A stretch of DNA of 64,000 bases from Peteryoungia rhizophila. GTDB taxonomy: Bacteria > Pseudomonadota > Alphaproteobacteria > Rhizobiales > Rhizobiaceae. The notes beneath the pieces are model-generated. The model ran no database searches. It saw only the letters and a program-made list of their open reading frames with translations, and was not told the DNA's origin. This document shows, piece by piece, positions 17,111 to 27,093 of the stretch (positions are counted from its first letter, which is position 1; each line of letters starts with the position of its first letter). The stretch spans positions 310,001 to 374,000 of the forward strand of contig NZ_STGT01000005.1 of assembly GCF_004912145.1 (NCBI RefSeq), given 5' to 3'. A program made the translations under genes and the position numbers.

Positions 17111-18472
17111 ATGTCATTTGCCAAGTTGAATTCCAATCTCGTGCGCCTTGGCGCCGCGTCGGCAGCCCTGCTGGCGCCGGTTGTCGCCTACGCACAGGAA
17201 GCCGCGCCGGCCGCCGCGGAAGCAGTTGCCGCCGCACCGGTTCCGGACAAGGGCGATACCGCCTTCATGTTCCTCTGCACGATCCTCGTGCTGTTCATGC
17301 TCATCCCGGGCCTCGCCCTGTTCTATGGCGGCCTCGTTCGCGCCAAGAACATGCTCTCCGTTCTCATGCAGTGCACGGTCATCGGCTCGACCATCATGCT
17401 CGCCTGGGTCATTTACGGCTATTCCTTCGCCTTTGGCGGCTCGGAAAGCGCTTACTTCGGCGGCTTTGCGAAGCTGTTTCTCTCCGGCGTCACGCCGGAC
17501 AGCACCGCGGCGACTTTCTCTGACGCCGTCATTCCGGAATACATCTTCATCATGTTCCAGATGACGTTTGCCGCCATTACCCCGGCGCTCATCGTTGGCG
17601 CCTTTGCAGAACGCATCAAGTTCTCCGCATCGGTTCTCTTCTGCCTGCTCTGGGTCACCTTCGTCTACTTCCCGATCGCCCACATGGTCTGGGATGCCAA
17701 CGGCCTGATCTTCGGCTGGGGCGCACTCGACTTCGCCGGTGGTACGGTCGTGCACATCAATGCCGGCGTCGCTGGCCTGATCGGCGCAATCATGCTCGGC
17801 AAGCGCACTGGCTACGGCAAGGACATGATGGCTCCGCACTCCATGACCCTCACCCTGGTCGGTGCAGCCATGCTCTGGGTCGGCTGGTTCGGCTTCAACG
17901 CCGGCTCCAACCTGGAAGCCTCGGGCGGTGCGATGCTCGCAACCGTGAACACCTTCATCGCCACCGCAGCAGCCGTCGTCTCCTGGTGCCTGGTTGAAAC
18001 CTTCACCCGCGGCAAGGCTTCCATGCTCGGCGCGGCATCTGGCATGATCTCCGGCCTCGTGGCGATCACCCCGGCTGCCGGCATCGCCGGTCCGATGGGT
18101 GCCATCGTCATGGGTCTCATGGTATCGCCGCTCTGCTACTTCTTCGTCGCAGTCGTGAAGAACAAGTTCGGCTATGACGACACCGCCGACGTCTTCGGCG
18201 TTCACGGCATCGGTGGCCTCTTCGGCGCCATCGCCACCGGCGTCTTCGCCTCCGCCTCGCTCGGCGGCATCGGCTATGCTGAAGGTGTGACCATGGGTGG
18301 CCAGGTCATGACCCAGATCTACGCCGTCGTCGTCACCCTCCTGTGGTGCGGTATCGGCTCCTTCATCCTCTACAAGATCGTCGACATGGTGGTTGGCCTG
18401 CGCGTCACGGTCGAAGCCGAACGCGAAGGTCTCGACCTCGCTTCGCACGGCGAAGCAGCCTACCACAGCTGA
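17111..18472 (+). CDS. amtB: ammonium transporter
   Basis: A 453-residue Amt/Mep/Rh-family channel in the inner membrane. A cleavable signal peptide (residues about 1-30, ending VVAYAQ) and an Ala/Pro-rich linker precede 11 expected membrane helices. Conserved segments are ALFYGGLVRAKN, the pore region DFAGGTVVHINAG and FGVHGIGGLFGA. ATG 17111 has AGGGGA ten bases upstream; a TTG at 17102 is too close to that site. It is the second gene of the glnK-amtB pair, whose products interact directly. A strong terminator follows. Confidence 0.95.
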   Translation: MSFAKLNSNLVRLGAASAALLAPVVAYAQEAAPAAAEAVAAAPVPDKGDTAFMFLCTILVLFMLIPGLALFYGGLVRAKNMLSVLMQCTVIGSTIMLAWVIYGYSFAFGGSESAYFGGFAKLFLSGVTPDSTAATFSDAVIPEYIFIMFQMTFAAITPALIVGAFAERIKFSASVLFCLLWVTFVYFPIAHMVWDANGLIFGWGALDFAGGTVVHINAGVAGLIGAIMLGKRTGYGKDMMAPHSMTLTLVGAAMLWVGWFGFNAGSNLEASGGAMLATVNTFIATAAAVVSWCLVETFTRGKASMLGAASGMISGLVAITPAAGIAGPMGAIVMGLMVSPLCYFFVAVVKNKFGYDDTADVFGVHGIGGLFGAIATGVFASASLGGIGYAEGVTMGGQVMTQIYAVVVTLLWCGIGSFILYKIVDMVVGLRVTVEAEREGLDLASHGEAAYHS

Positions 18473-18506
18473 GATCCATAGGGTCTTTCACATCCAAATG
18501 CGGCAG

Positions 18507-18536
18507 CGCCCGGGTCTCATCGCCCGGGCGTTTTTT
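18507..18536 (+). terminator. rho-independent terminator of glnK-amtB
   Basis: Stem CGCCCGGG/CCCGGGCG (18507-18514 and 18523-18530) followed directly by six T residues. Confidence 0.9.
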
Positions 18537-18570
18537 GTCGGATCCGTGGGCAGCATTGCCCACTGCATGG

Positions 18571-18585
18571 TTAATGCACCATTAA
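18571..18585 (+). promoter_or_regulatory. CtrA-type binding site upstream of ftsK
   Basis: TTAA-N7-TTAA followed by C is an exact match to the full CtrA box of alphaproteobacteria. It lies 88 bases before the ftsK ATG, behind the amtB terminator, so its only plausible target is ftsK. Confidence 0.6.
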
Positions 18586-18673
18586 CCCTCCATCCTGTAG
18601 GGTGCCGAGTGGCGATCCCGGTCTGCACCCGGGAGTCCGAAAGCATCAGCGCAACAGGACGGACAGATATTTC

Positions 18674-21325
18674 ATGAGCAGAGGCCATTCCGCAGCACTT
18701 CCGGAGCACTCCACCCGCTCCGCGTTGTCAGCGTTCCTGTTCCGACAGTTTTTCGCCCTGAGCGGCTTCGCAGTCTTTCTGTTGCTGATCCTCGCCGTCG
18801 CGGCATTGGCCACCTGGAACGTGTCGGACCCCAGCCTCTCCTATGCGACGGACAATCCGCCGACGAACATCCTTGGTCTGCCAGGTGCGGTCTTTGCCGA
18901 CCTGATGATGCAGTTCTTCGGTCTGGGCAGCCTGCTTGCCCTGCTTCCGGTCCTCGCATGGTCCTTCGCGCTGATTGGCGGACGCCGGTTGAGCCGCATT
19001 CCCGCGCGCCTCGGCGCTTGGGTCGCCGGCGCGCTGGTTGCGGCAGCCGCAGTCGGCTGCTTTCCGCCACCCTCCACCTGGCCCCTTCCCAGCGGCACCG
19101 GCGGCGTCTTCGGCGACCTCATCCTGCGATTCCCCGCTTTGTTCATCGGGGCTTATCCGACGTCGACATTCGCCATGGTACTCGGCACCATTCTCGCAGT
19201 GCCGGCAACATGGCTCATGCTGTTTGCAGCCGGCGCCATCGGCAAGCCCGCGGAAAATCTCAACGACGAAGAGCCCGTCGCCCCGATCGCGCGCATCAAG
19301 CCAAAAACGCCTCCTTTAGACGAAGACGAAGAGGACGACGAAAGAGAAGGCCCGATCGCCTTGATGATGGGGGCAGTCGCTCACAACTGGTACACGACAC
19401 GTGCCCGTATCCGCCGGCTGTTCGGACTGAAGTCGAGCGAACGTCGCGACCGCGATTTCGAACAGCCTTATGATTTCAACGATGACGAATTCGGCACGCT
19501 GAACGAGCCCGTCCGGGCAAAGGCGCCGCCGCTCAATGCTCGCGTCGAACCATCCCTGGACGGAGCAAGCATTCGCTCGCCGGGCCGATCCATCGTCTCA
19601 CCCCCACCGATGTCCGCCGCGGGCTTCGACGACGAGGATGACGATTTCGATCTGGACGAAATCCCACGTCCGGCCGGGATTCTGCCGGACGACGGCATGC
19701 GCTCGACGCCGACACGCGCAATAGGCGGGTCGCCACGTGTTGTCGCTGCGGCTGCGCGCCCAAAGCCTGGAGCCCGTGTCGATCGCGATGCTCAAGGATC
19801 GCTGCTGCGCCCGGAAGGCTTCCAGCTGCCCTCGGTCCATCTTCTGGCCGAGCCGCGCGCTGTCGCACGTGACGCCACGCTCTCCGCGGAGGCGCTCGAA
19901 CACAATGCCCGCTTGCTCGAAGGCGTTCTCGACGACTTCGGCGTGAAGGGCGAGATTATCCATGTCCGCCCGGGTCCCGTCGTGACACTCTACGAATTGG
20001 AGCCGGCGCCGGGCATCAAGTCCTCCCGTGTCATCGGCCTTGCAGATGACATTGCCCGCTCAATGAGTGCGATTGCAGCGCGCGTCGCTGTCGTGCCCGG
20101 CCGAAACGCGATTGGTATCGAACTTCCGAACCAGACCCGCGAGACAGTCTATCTCCGCGAACTCATCGCCTCGCGCGATTTCGACGGCAACAAGGCAAAA
20201 CTCGCCATGGCACTCGGCAAGACCATCGGCGGCGAGCCGGTGGTAGCCGACCTCGCAAAGATGCCGCATCTGCTCGTCGCGGGTACCACCGGCTCGGGTA
20301 AGTCAGTTGCGATCAACACCATGATCCTGTCGCTGCTCTACAAGATGACACCGGAGCAGTGCCGCCTGATCATGATCGATCCGAAAATGCTCGAACTCTC
20401 CGTCTATGACGGCATCCCGCATCTGCTTTCTCCGGTCGTGACCGATCCGAAGAAAGCCGTGGTGGCGCTCAAGTGGACCGTCCGCGAGATGGAAGAGCGC
20501 TACAAGAAGATGTCGAAGATCGGTGTCCGCAACATCGACGGCTTCAACGCGCGCGTCGCACAGGCGCTCGAAAAGGGCGAGGTGCTCACCCGCACCGTTC
20601 AGACGGGATTCGACCGCCAGACCGGCGAGGCGATCTACGAGACGGAAGAATTCGACCTGCAGCCCCTGCCCTACATCGTCGTGATCATCGACGAGATGGC
20701 CGACCTGATGATGGTCGCCGGCAAGGATATCGAAGGCGCGGTGCAACGGCTTGCCCAGATGGCGCGTGCGGCAGGCATCCATGTCATCATGGCAACGCAG
20801 CGTCCCTCGGTCGACGTCATCACAGGCACGATCAAGGCGAACTTCCCGACCCGCATTTCCTTCCAGGTTACCTCGAAGATCGACAGCCGCACGATTCTCG
20901 GCGAACAGGGCGCGGAACAGCTGCTCGGCATGGGTGACATGCTCTATATGGCCGGCGGTGGACGCATCCAGCGTGTCCATGGTCCCTTCGTCTCCGACCA
21001 CGAGGTCGAGGAGATCGTCGCCTATCTGAAGACGCAAGGATCACCGCAGTATCTGGAAGCGATCACCGTCGATGACGATGAAGACGGGGAGGACGGCGGC
21101 GGGCCGGTTGGCACGGGCAATCTGGGCGAATCCGATGATCCTTATGACCAAGCCGTTTCCATCGTGCTGCGGGACGGCAAGGCATCGACCTCTTATGTCC
21201 AGCGACGCCTTGGCATCGGCTATAACCGTGCTGCCTCGCTGATCGAGCGCATGGAGAAGGAGGGCATCATCGGCCCTGCAAACCACGCCGGAAAACGTGA
21301 AATCCTGGTACCGACAGAGGAGTGA
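18674..21325 (+). CDS. ftsK: DNA translocase FtsK
   Basis: An 883-residue septal DNA pump that couples chromosome segregation and dimer resolution to division. The N-terminal 180 or so residues hold about four membrane helices, then an acidic, Pro-rich linker to about residue 380. The motor domain has the Walker A motif GTTGSGKS near residue 537 and a Walker B strand [12 protein letters not shown]. The C-terminal winged-helix gamma domain ([21 protein letters not shown]) should read KOPS signals. ATG 18674 was chosen over an upstream frame start at 18602 because the latter lies in promoter DNA. A CtrA-type site lies upstream. Confidence 0.95.
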   Translation: MSRGHSAALPEHSTRSALSAFLFRQFFALSGFAVFLLLILAVAALATWNVSDPSLSYATDNPPTNILGLPGAVFADLMMQFFGLGSLLALLPVLAWSFALIGGRRLSRIPARLGAWVAGALVAAAAVGCFPPPSTWPLPSGTGGVFGDLILRFPALFIGAYPTSTFAMVLGTILAVPATWLMLFAAGAIGKPAENLNDEEPVAPIARIKPKTPPLDEDEEDDEREGPIALMMGAVAHNWYTTRARIRRLFGLKSSERRDRDFEQPYDFNDDEFGTLNEPVRAKAPPLNARVEPSLDGASIRSPGRSIVSPPPMSAAGFDDEDDDFDLDEIPRPAGILPDDGMRSTPTRAIGGSPRVVAAAARPKPGARVDRDAQGSLLRPEGFQLPSVHLLAEPRAVARDATLSAEALEHNARLLEGVLDDFGVKGEIIHVRPGPVVTLYELEPAPGIKSSRVIGLADDIARSMSAIAARVAVVPGRNAIGIELPNQTRETVYLRELIASRDFDGNKAKLAMALGKTIGGEPVVADLAKMPHLLVAGTTGSGKSVAINTMILSLLYKMTPEQCRLIMIDPKMLELSVYDGIPHLLSPVVTDPKKAVVALKWTVREMEERYKKMSKIGVRNIDGFNARVAQALEKGEVLTRTVQTGFDRQTGEAIYETEEFDLQPLPYIVVIIDEMADLMMVAGKDIEGAVQRLAQMARAAGIHVIMATQRPSVDVITGTIKANFPTRISFQVTSKIDSRTILGEQGAEQLLGMGDMLYMAGGGRIQRVHGPFVSDHEVEEIVAYLKTQGSPQYLEAITVDDDEDGEDGGGPVGTGNLGESDDPYDQAVSIVLRDGKASTSYVQRRLGIGYNRAASLIERMEKEGIIGPANHAGKREILVPTEE

Positions 21326-21452
21326 GCGGCCATACCGGTTCCGTCATGGAACAACAGGGCCGCGGGACGAGTTGCCGCAGCAGCACTGGCATGCATGGCC
21401 ATGAAGCCGCCGCCTTTTTCGGCGAGACCGTGAGCATATGAAGGAGTACCGC

Positions 21453-22109
21453 ATGATTGACAAAACCGAACGCGATGTCCGGATGCCGGTGATGGCCAGC
21501 CGTCGCCAGTTCGTCCTTGGGACCGCGGCTATAATGGCTTGCGCGGCCATGCCCTTTCCGAGCTTCGCGGCCACCGGTCCAGCCCAACAGATTGCCGACC
21601 ACTTCTCCAGCGTGAGGACCATGATGGGCGAATTCGTCCAGTTCGGTCCGCGCGGCGAACAGACCGGCGGCAAGTTCTTCATTCAGCGTCCCGGCAAGCT
21701 GCGCTTCAACTACGAGCAGCCGTCTCCGATGCGCGTGATCTCGGACGGCAAGAACGTGGTCATCGGCAATACCAAGCTGAAGACCTGGGATCTCTATCCG
21801 CTGAACAAGACGCCGTTGAGCCTGCTGCTGTCCGAACGCATCGACCTCAGCAACCAGATGGTCCGCGATGTTAGACAGGAGGCCGACCTGACGACGATCG
21901 TGCTCGGTGACCGGACCATCTTCGGTGACTCGACCATCACCCTGATGTTCGACCCGAAGAGCTTCGAACTACGCCAGTGGACAATCACAGACGTCCAGAA
22001 GAAGGACACCTCGGTGATGATCTTCAATGTCCAGAACGGAGTTCAATTCGATCCGAGCGTCTTCGAGATCCCCTACGCCGAAGTGCACGGCCAGAAGCGC
22101 GGCGGCTAA
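21453..22109 (+). CDS. LolA-like periplasmic lipoprotein carrier
   Basis: A 218-residue exported protein. The N-region contains SRRQF followed by a hydrophobic stretch and a cleavage site near SFAATG, which fits a Sec or possibly Tat signal. The mature part has LolA hallmarks: the VRTMMGEFVQ strand, GGKFFIQRPGKLRFNYEQPSP and DGKNVVIGN. Its role is moving lipoproteins across the periplasm to the outer membrane. AAGGAG lies six bases before ATG 21453, so the in-frame ATG at 21438 that overlaps this site is not the start. It lies downstream of ftsK, as is common in this order, and ends at a terminator. Confidence 0.87.
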   Translation: MIDKTERDVRMPVMASRRQFVLGTAAIMACAAMPFPSFAATGPAQQIADHFSSVRTMMGEFVQFGPRGEQTGGKFFIQRPGKLRFNYEQPSPMRVISDGKNVVIGNTKLKTWDLYPLNKTPLSLLLSERIDLSNQMVRDVRQEADLTTIVLGDRTIFGDSTITLMFDPKSFELRQWTITDVQKKDTSVMIFNVQNGVQFDPSVFEIPYAEVHGQKRGG

Positions 22110-22136
22110 AGAAAAACCGTTCCAATTGTGGAGAAA

Positions 22137-22169
22137 GGCGGCTGACCGGAACGGTGCAGCCGCCTTTTT
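22137..22169 (+). terminator. rho-independent terminator of lolA-like gene
   Basis: Stem GGCGGCTG/CAGCCGCC with a 12-base loop, followed by TTTTTC. Confidence 0.85.
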
Positions 22170-22226
22170 CTGTTCATCCGCGTCGGAATCCCCTAAACAC
22201 GCGGGAGAATTCGGAAGGCTGGCGAA

Positions 22227-23033
22227 ATGACACTCTCGGTTACCACTTGGAATATCAATTCGGTGCGTCTGCGCCTGCCGATCGTCGAGGACTTTCTCAG
22301 GCGGGAAAACCCGGACATCCTGTGCCTGCAGGAAATCAAGTGTCAGAATGAACAGTTTCCAGCTGCCGAAATCGCGGAACTCGGCTATTCCAACATCGTC
22401 ATCCACGGCCAGAAGGGCTACCACGGTGTGGCGATCTGCTCGAAGCTGCCTTTGACGGAAGACCATCGCCAGGACTATTGCGGCGTCGGCGACAGCCGCC
22501 ACATTTCGGCGATCTTTGAATGGGCCGGACGGCGCATTCGCCTGCACAATTTCTACGTCCCCGCCGGCGGCGACGAGCCAAACCGCGACGTGAATCCGAA
22601 GTTTGGACACAAGCTCGATTTCGTCGAGGAAATGAAGGCGCTTTCGGCGGAGGCGGAACCGAATACGGGCTCGATACTCGTTGGCGACCTCAACATTGCC
22701 CCGCTCGAGCATGACGTCTGGTCACACAAGCAGATGCTCAAGATCATCAGCCATACGCCGGTTGAAACCGACGGTTTGCTGGAAGTCATGCGGCAGGGCA
22801 AATGGGTCGACCTGATGCGTCAACATGTGCCGGATACGGAAAAACTTTACACTTGGTGGAGTTACCGCGCGAAGGACTGGGCGGCAGCCGACCGGGGGCG
22901 GCGCCTTGATCACATCTGGTCCTCGGCAGATCTTGCGCCGCTTCTGGAAAGCGTCGCCGTCCTGAAGGAAGCGAGAGGCTGGACCCAGCCGTCCGATCAT
23001 GTGCCTGTAACAGCACGCTTCAAAGCACCATAG
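22227..23033 (+). CDS. xthA: exodeoxyribonuclease III
   Basis: A 268-residue Xth-family AP endonuclease/3'-5' exonuclease for base-excision repair. All active-site segments are visible: TWNINSVR, the metal-binding Glu in LQEIK, GVAI, VGDLNIAP and the terminal catalytic His in SDHVPV. Length is typical. It is a single gene between the lolA-like terminator and a convergent cyclic-nucleotide-binding gene, from which it is separated by 22 bases. Confidence 0.94.
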   Translation: MTLSVTTWNINSVRLRLPIVEDFLRRENPDILCLQEIKCQNEQFPAAEIAELGYSNIVIHGQKGYHGVAICSKLPLTEDHRQDYCGVGDSRHISAIFEWAGRRIRLHNFYVPAGGDEPNRDVNPKFGHKLDFVEEMKALSAEAEPNTGSILVGDLNIAPLEHDVWSHKQMLKIISHTPVETDGLLEVMRQGKWVDLMRQHVPDTEKLYTWWSYRAKDWAAADRGRRLDHIWSSADLAPLLESVAVLKEARGWTQPSDHVPVTARFKAP

Positions 23034-23055
23034 CCTGCTATAGACACTATACTGT

Positions 23056-23511
23056 CTAACTGAATCGCGGAGCGAGCGCTTCCGAGCCTTCGATGAGGGC
23101 TGCCAGGGATTGCTTGATGCGACTTTCGACCTGACGCGCCATTTGCGGATATTCCTCCAGCAAGCGGTGGAACAGGGCGCGGGTGATGCGAATGACGTCG
23201 ACGTCTGCCGCTGCGACGGCCGTGTATTTTCGCTCCACCATTGTGACGAGCGCGAGTTCCGACAGCATAACGCCAGGCCCGACGCGCGTCTCCAGATGCG
23301 GCTTCCCATCTCGCCCGATCACATAGAGCTCGATATCGCCCCGGGCGACGACATAGGCGCATTCCGCCGGCGCCTTCTCGCGGAAGAGCGCCTGTCCGGC
23401 GGCAACCTGCCGATGCTCCGCACCAAATGCAATAAGCCTGAGCTGATCATTGTCGAGGCCTGAAAACAACGGCAGGGCGGCCAGGAGCTCGATATCGTCG
23501 CTGAGTGCCAT
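23056..23511 (-). CDS. cyclic nucleotide-binding domain protein without HTH
   Basis: A 151-residue protein made of a CRP-like effector domain only (FSGLDNDQLRLIAFGAE, AYVVARGDIELYVIG, GVMLSELALV) with a short helical C-terminus. No DNA-binding helix-turn-helix follows. The phosphate-binding cassette has GPGVMLSELAL in place of the strict cAMP-site GE-G-R-A pattern, so ligand binding is uncertain. It lies 128 bases downstream of the OmpR-type regulator on the same strand, an association I recall from Brucella (otpR/cenR locus). It could be a signalling partner of that regulator. Confidence 0.82.
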   Translation of the reverse strand: MALSDDIELLAALPLFSGLDNDQLRLIAFGAEHRQVAAGQALFREKAPAECAYVVARGDIELYVIGRDGKPHLETRVGPGVMLSELALVTMVERKYTAVAAADVDVIRITRALFHRLLEEYPQMARQVESRIKQSLAALIEGSEALAPRFS

Positions 23512-23639
23512 TGCGTGTTTCCCTTGCTGCGCATGGGCTGGTCATGATGCCCACAGGCTGAGATGCATAACGCAAAACGGGGAGAGTGACGACCCGCTGG
23601 CCATCCTCATCCCCGATATCGTGTGCAGGGCGTGGACCG

Positions 23640-24323
23640 TCAGGGGACGATCTTGTAGCCGCCGTTTTCCGTCACCAGGATTTCCGCGTTGGACGGATCG
23701 CGTTCGATCTTCTGGCGCAGACGATAGACATGCGTCTCAAGCGTATGCGTGGTGACACCGGAATTGTAACCCCACACCTCTTCCAGGAGGACATCGCGCG
23801 TCACGACCTTCTGCCCGGCACGGTAGAGATAGCGGATGATCGCCGATTCCTTTTCTGTGAGCCGGATCTTCTTGCCGTCCTCGGTGGTCAGCAGTTTCTG
23901 GCTCGGCTTGAACAGATAAGGACCGACGCCGAATGTGGCATCTTCGCTCTGCTCGAACTGGCGCAATTGCGCACGGATACGGGCAAGCAGGACTGCGAAG
24001 CGGAACGGCTTCGTCACATAGTCGTTCGCACCGGCTTCGAGCCCGAGAATGGTATCGGAATCTGTGTCATGCCCGGTCAGCATGATGACCGGGGATTTGA
24101 ACCCACCCTTGCGCAGGAGCTTGACCGCCTCACGACCGTCCATGTCGGGAAGGCCGACATCCATGATCATCAGGTCGACCTGCGCCGACTTCGCGGTCTG
24201 CATTGCGCGGGTGGCATTGCTTTCCTGAAGGATCGAAAACTCCTCATAGAGCGAGAGCTGCTCGACCAGGATCTGCCTCAGATCATCGTCATCATCCACC
24301 AGCAGAATGGTCCGCGTCGTCAT
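23640..24323 (-). CDS. OmpR-family response regulator (CenR/OtpR-like)
   Basis: A 227-residue two-component regulator. The receiver domain has the acidic pocket at residues 10-12, phosphoacceptor Asp55 (LMIMDVGLPDMDG), a switch Thr in MLTGHD, and Lys in VTKPF. The winged-helix output domain ends VYRLRQKIERD...NGGYKIVP. No histidine kinase gene is adjacent, so it is an orphan here. The neighbouring CRP-like domain gene suggests the Rhizobiales cell-envelope regulator CenR (called OtpR in Brucella), though I cannot confirm orthology by eye. It is divergent from an L,D-transpeptidase gene. Confidence 0.9.
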   Translation of the reverse strand: MTTRTILLVDDDDDLRQILVEQLSLYEEFSILQESNATRAMQTAKSAQVDLMIMDVGLPDMDGREAVKLLRKGGFKSPVIMLTGHDTDSDTILGLEAGANDYVTKPFRFAVLLARIRAQLRQFEQSEDATFGVGPYLFKPSQKLLTTEDGKKIRLTEKESAIIRYLYRAGQKVVTRDVLLEEVWGYNSGVTTHTLETHVYRLRQKIERDPSNAEILVTENGGYKIVP

Positions 24324-24448
24324 CCGTCATCCTTCCAGAATGGTCAATTGGCGAGGACCTTGCTGGCCCCCGTCACCGCATGTAAGCCTAACTCGCAGCT
24401 CTTTAAGGGCCAAGAATACAACAATATTCACGAACAAGGCAAAAAGTC

Positions 24449-25006
24449 GTGACCAAGAGGCCGAAAGCGCCGATCAAGATTGGAAGGACGATCAGCCGTC
24501 TGGTCGTTCGGCCCGCCCCGCGGGACCAGAGAAAGGCGATTCTGCAGGCCGGACACCTGGCGATTCCCGCCGCCTTGGGTCGCAGTGGACGCACCAGCCG
24601 GAAACGGGAAGGCGATGGCGCGACACCGATCGCCACCATGCCGCTGCTCTTCGCCTATCGACGGGGTGACCGCGGCCCATGGACAGCCACCTCGCTACCC
24701 ATGCGCATATCGCAGCCCAACATGCTCTGGTGCGATGACGTCAACGACCCGAATTACAACCGCCCCGTCCGATCCCCTTTCCATCCGAGCCATGAAAAGC
24801 TCCAACGCGAAGATGAACTCTACGACATTTGCATCGTTCTTGATTGGAACCTGCGCAGCCGGAAGCGGAAATGTGGCTCCGCAATCTTCTTCCACATAGC
24901 AAGGCCGGGCTACACACCGACGGAAGGCTGCGTAGCGATCAGCCCCCGCGACATGCGCCGGCTGCTGCCCCTTCTGAGCCCCAAGACGGTGCTTCAGGTT
25001 CTCTGA
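24449..25006 (+). CDS. L,D-transpeptidase (YkuD) family protein
   Basis: A 185-residue YkuD-like protein. The catalytic motif is clear: His149 (HIARPGY) and Cys161 (TPTEGCVAIS). Upstream DGATPIATMPL is the conserved first part of the domain. YkuD enzymes form 3-3 peptidoglycan crosslinks or attach proteins to the wall. No signal peptide is obvious after the GTG start at 24449; the N-terminus is strongly basic, so export is unclear, as in other short alphaproteobacterial members. It is divergent from the response regulator, with a 125-base shared promoter region. Confidence 0.85.
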   Translation: MTKRPKAPIKIGRTISRLVVRPAPRDQRKAILQAGHLAIPAALGRSGRTSRKREGDGATPIATMPLLFAYRRGDRGPWTATSLPMRISQPNMLWCDDVNDPNYNRPVRSPFHPSHEKLQREDELYDICIVLDWNLRSRKRKCGSAIFFHIARPGYTPTEGCVAISPRDMRRLLPLLSPKTVLQVL

Positions 25007-25158
25007 TGAAGCCTTCAGGGATTTTGGAAAGGCCGCCTCTTTCATCGAGCGCGAGCACGCCTAGATATGGAAATGCGACCAGCGCGTCCTGCGCTCCCTC
25101 GTCGCCACCATCGATTTCGCGCCAAGCGCCCCGCCTTCCCGATTCGGAGAGTTCGACA

Positions 25159-25989
25159 ATGACAGACCAAACCCATATTGCCTTGAACGACGGCGCTCGT
25201 ATTCCCCAGGTGGGTCTCGGCGTTTGGCAGACCCCTAATGACGAGGCGGCCCCGGCCGTGAAGGCCGCCCTGGACGCCGGTTACCGCCATGTCGATACGG
25301 CTGCCGTCTACGATAACGAGGAAGGCGTCGGCGAGGGCATTCGCCAGTCCAGCCTGGCGCGCTCGGATATTTTCTTGACGACCAAGCTCTGGAATACCGA
25401 ACAGGGCTACGACCAGACCCTGCGGGCCTTCGATGCGAGCCTGAAGCGCCTGGGGACCGACTATGTTGATCTCTACCTCATTCACTGGCCGTCGGCGCAT
25501 CGCGGGCTCTTCGTCGACACCTGGAAAGCCTTCGTGAAGCTGAAGGAAGAAGGGCGTGCGAAGTCGATCGGCGTGTCGAATTTCTACCCCGAGCATATCG
25601 AAAAGATCGTCGCCGAGACGGGCGTCGTCCCGGTCATCAATCAGATCGAACTGCACCCGGACTTTCAGCAGCGCGAAACGCGGGCCTTTCACGAAAAGCA
25701 CAAGATCGCGACGCAGTCGTGGAGCCCACTCGGTCAGGGCAAGCTGCTCGGCCATCCGTTGATCGCTGAAATCGCGAGCAAGCTCGGTCGGACGCCGGCT
25801 CAAGTGATCATCCGCTGGCATATCGACAACGGCCTGGTGGTCATCCCGAAGTCGGTCACGCCGGCGCGCATAGTCGAAAACTTCAAGGTCTTCGATTTCA
25901 AGCTCTCCGCGGAAGATCTGGAAAAGCTCAACGGTCTGGATAATGCAGGCGCCCGCATCGGTCCGGATCCGAAGACAGCCACGTTCTGA
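25159..25989 (+). CDS. aldo/keto reductase (2,5-diketo-gluconate reductase type)
   Basis: A 276-residue NADPH-dependent (beta/alpha)8 reductase. Visible features are GLGVWQTPNDEA, HVDTAAVYDNEEGVG with the catalytic Asp and Tyr, TKLWNTEQGY with the catalytic Lys, DLYLIHWP with the His, and the cofactor-binding VIPKSVTPARIVENF. The closest group is DkgA/YvgN-like, acting on small carbonyl compounds; the physiological substrate is unknown. ATG 25159 starts the family; the frame is open further upstream. It stands alone and ends at a terminator. Confidence 0.9.
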   Translation: MTDQTHIALNDGARIPQVGLGVWQTPNDEAAPAVKAALDAGYRHVDTAAVYDNEEGVGEGIRQSSLARSDIFLTTKLWNTEQGYDQTLRAFDASLKRLGTDYVDLYLIHWPSAHRGLFVDTWKAFVKLKEEGRAKSIGVSNFYPEHIEKIVAETGVVPVINQIELHPDFQQRETRAFHEKHKIATQSWSPLGQGKLLGHPLIAEIASKLGRTPAQVIIRWHIDNGLVVIPKSVTPARIVENFKVFDFKLSAEDLEKLNGLDNAGARIGPDPKTATF

Positions 25990-26023
25990 TTCACGTGTAA
26001 CACAACAGCAAGCTGATCTGCGG

Positions 26024-26057
26024 GAGCCGCGTCCGACCCTGGATGCGGCTCTTTCGT
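26024..26057 (+). terminator. rho-independent terminator of aldo/keto reductase gene
   Basis: Stem GAGCCGC/GCGGCTC (26024-26030 and 26045-26051), with further pairing inside, followed by TTTCGTT. Confidence 0.7.
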
Positions 26058-26258
26058 TGACGCCGTGACTGAGTGGCCATTATTGCGGAATCACCGGATA
26101 GAAGTCCTTTTGCAGCCGGAGCCCGAGAAAAAAGCCATCGCCTGGCCAGCCTCCTTTGAAACGGAAATGCGCAGATGGGCCTTGCTGCGGGGTCGGTGGT
26201 CCTTGCCAGCACGGAACAAGATGTGACAGTCTGCGCTGCCACAATTCGGGAGATTTCC

Positions 26259-27056
26259 ATGCTATTCCGCCGCGCTGTCCTTGCCGGTCTGTCCGCTCTT
26301 GCCCTGCTGCCACTGGCCGCTCACGCCAACGACCTGCCAGACCTCGGCGGCAAGGCCGTCGTGATCGTGACCGAAAACGCCTACCCGCCGCTGCAGTTCG
26401 TTGATCCAAAATCGGGCCAGCAGATCGGCTGGGAATATGACGCGATGAACGAGATCGCCAAGCGGCTGAACTTCAAGGTCGAATACCAGAACACGTCCTG
26501 GGACGCGATGATCCAGGCCGTTTCGGACGACCAGTACCAGATCGGCATGACCGGGATCACCATCAAGGAAGACCGCAAGGAAAAGGTCGACTTCTCCGAT
26601 CCCTACATGCGCTCGGAGCAGTTCATGCTCGTGCGCGGTGACGAGAGCCGTTTCACCGACGGCAAGAGCTTCGCAGAATTCGAGGACGGCCTCGTCGGCG
26701 CGCAGCCGGGCACGACGCCGTTTTATACCGCCGTCTACGAGATCCTCGACGGCAATGAGCAGAACACGCGTATCAAGCTGTTCGAAACCTTCGGCGCCAC
26801 GGTGCAAGCGCTCAAGACCGGTGACGTCGATGTCGTTCTGACGGACGGCACTGCCGGCAAGGGCTATGTCGACGCCTCGGAGGGCGGCCTGAAGCTCATC
26901 GGCGGGCCACTCGGCTCGGAAGACTTCGGCTTCATCTTCCCGAAGGGCTCCGACCTCGTGGAACCCGTCAATGCCGCGATCGCGGCCATGAAGGCCGACG
27001 GCACGCTCGACGCGCTCAACAAGAAGTGGTTCCTCGATTACAAGATGGGTGAATGA
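26259..27056 (+). CDS. amino-acid ABC transporter substrate-binding protein
   Basis: A 265-residue periplasmic family 3 solute-binding protein. A signal peptide covers residues about 1-23 ([21 protein letters not shown]). The mature part shows [31 protein letters not shown], the ligand-loop [19 protein letters not shown] and a C-terminal [12 protein letters not shown]. The ligand is probably a polar amino acid. GGGAGA five bases before ATG 26259 supports that start. The permease gene follows after 37 bases. Confidence 0.9.
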   Translation: MLFRRAVLAGLSALALLPLAAHANDLPDLGGKAVVIVTENAYPPLQFVDPKSGQQIGWEYDAMNEIAKRLNFKVEYQNTSWDAMIQAVSDDQYQIGMTGITIKEDRKEKVDFSDPYMRSEQFMLVRGDESRFTDGKSFAEFEDGLVGAQPGTTPFYTAVYEILDGNEQNTRIKLFETFGATVQALKTGDVDVVLTDGTAGKGYVDASEGGLKLIGGPLGSEDFGFIFPKGSDLVEPVNAAIAAMKADGTLDALNKKWFLDYKMGE

Positions 27057-27093
27057 GCCAGATCCGTCCCTGCGACCTGAAGGCGGGTGACTG

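Noticed and set aside
17114-18466. 450-codon open frame antisense to amtB
   Set aside because: Same shadow effect; composition dominated by His, Asp, Glu and Gly, while the amtB strand has clear membrane and pore motifs.
21374-21400. GGAAC followed by GAGTT upstream of the lolA-like gene, as a possible EcfG promoter
   Set aside because: Spacing is 18 bases to GTT and the -10 lacks the C of CGTT, so it falls short of the consensus met by rpoH2.
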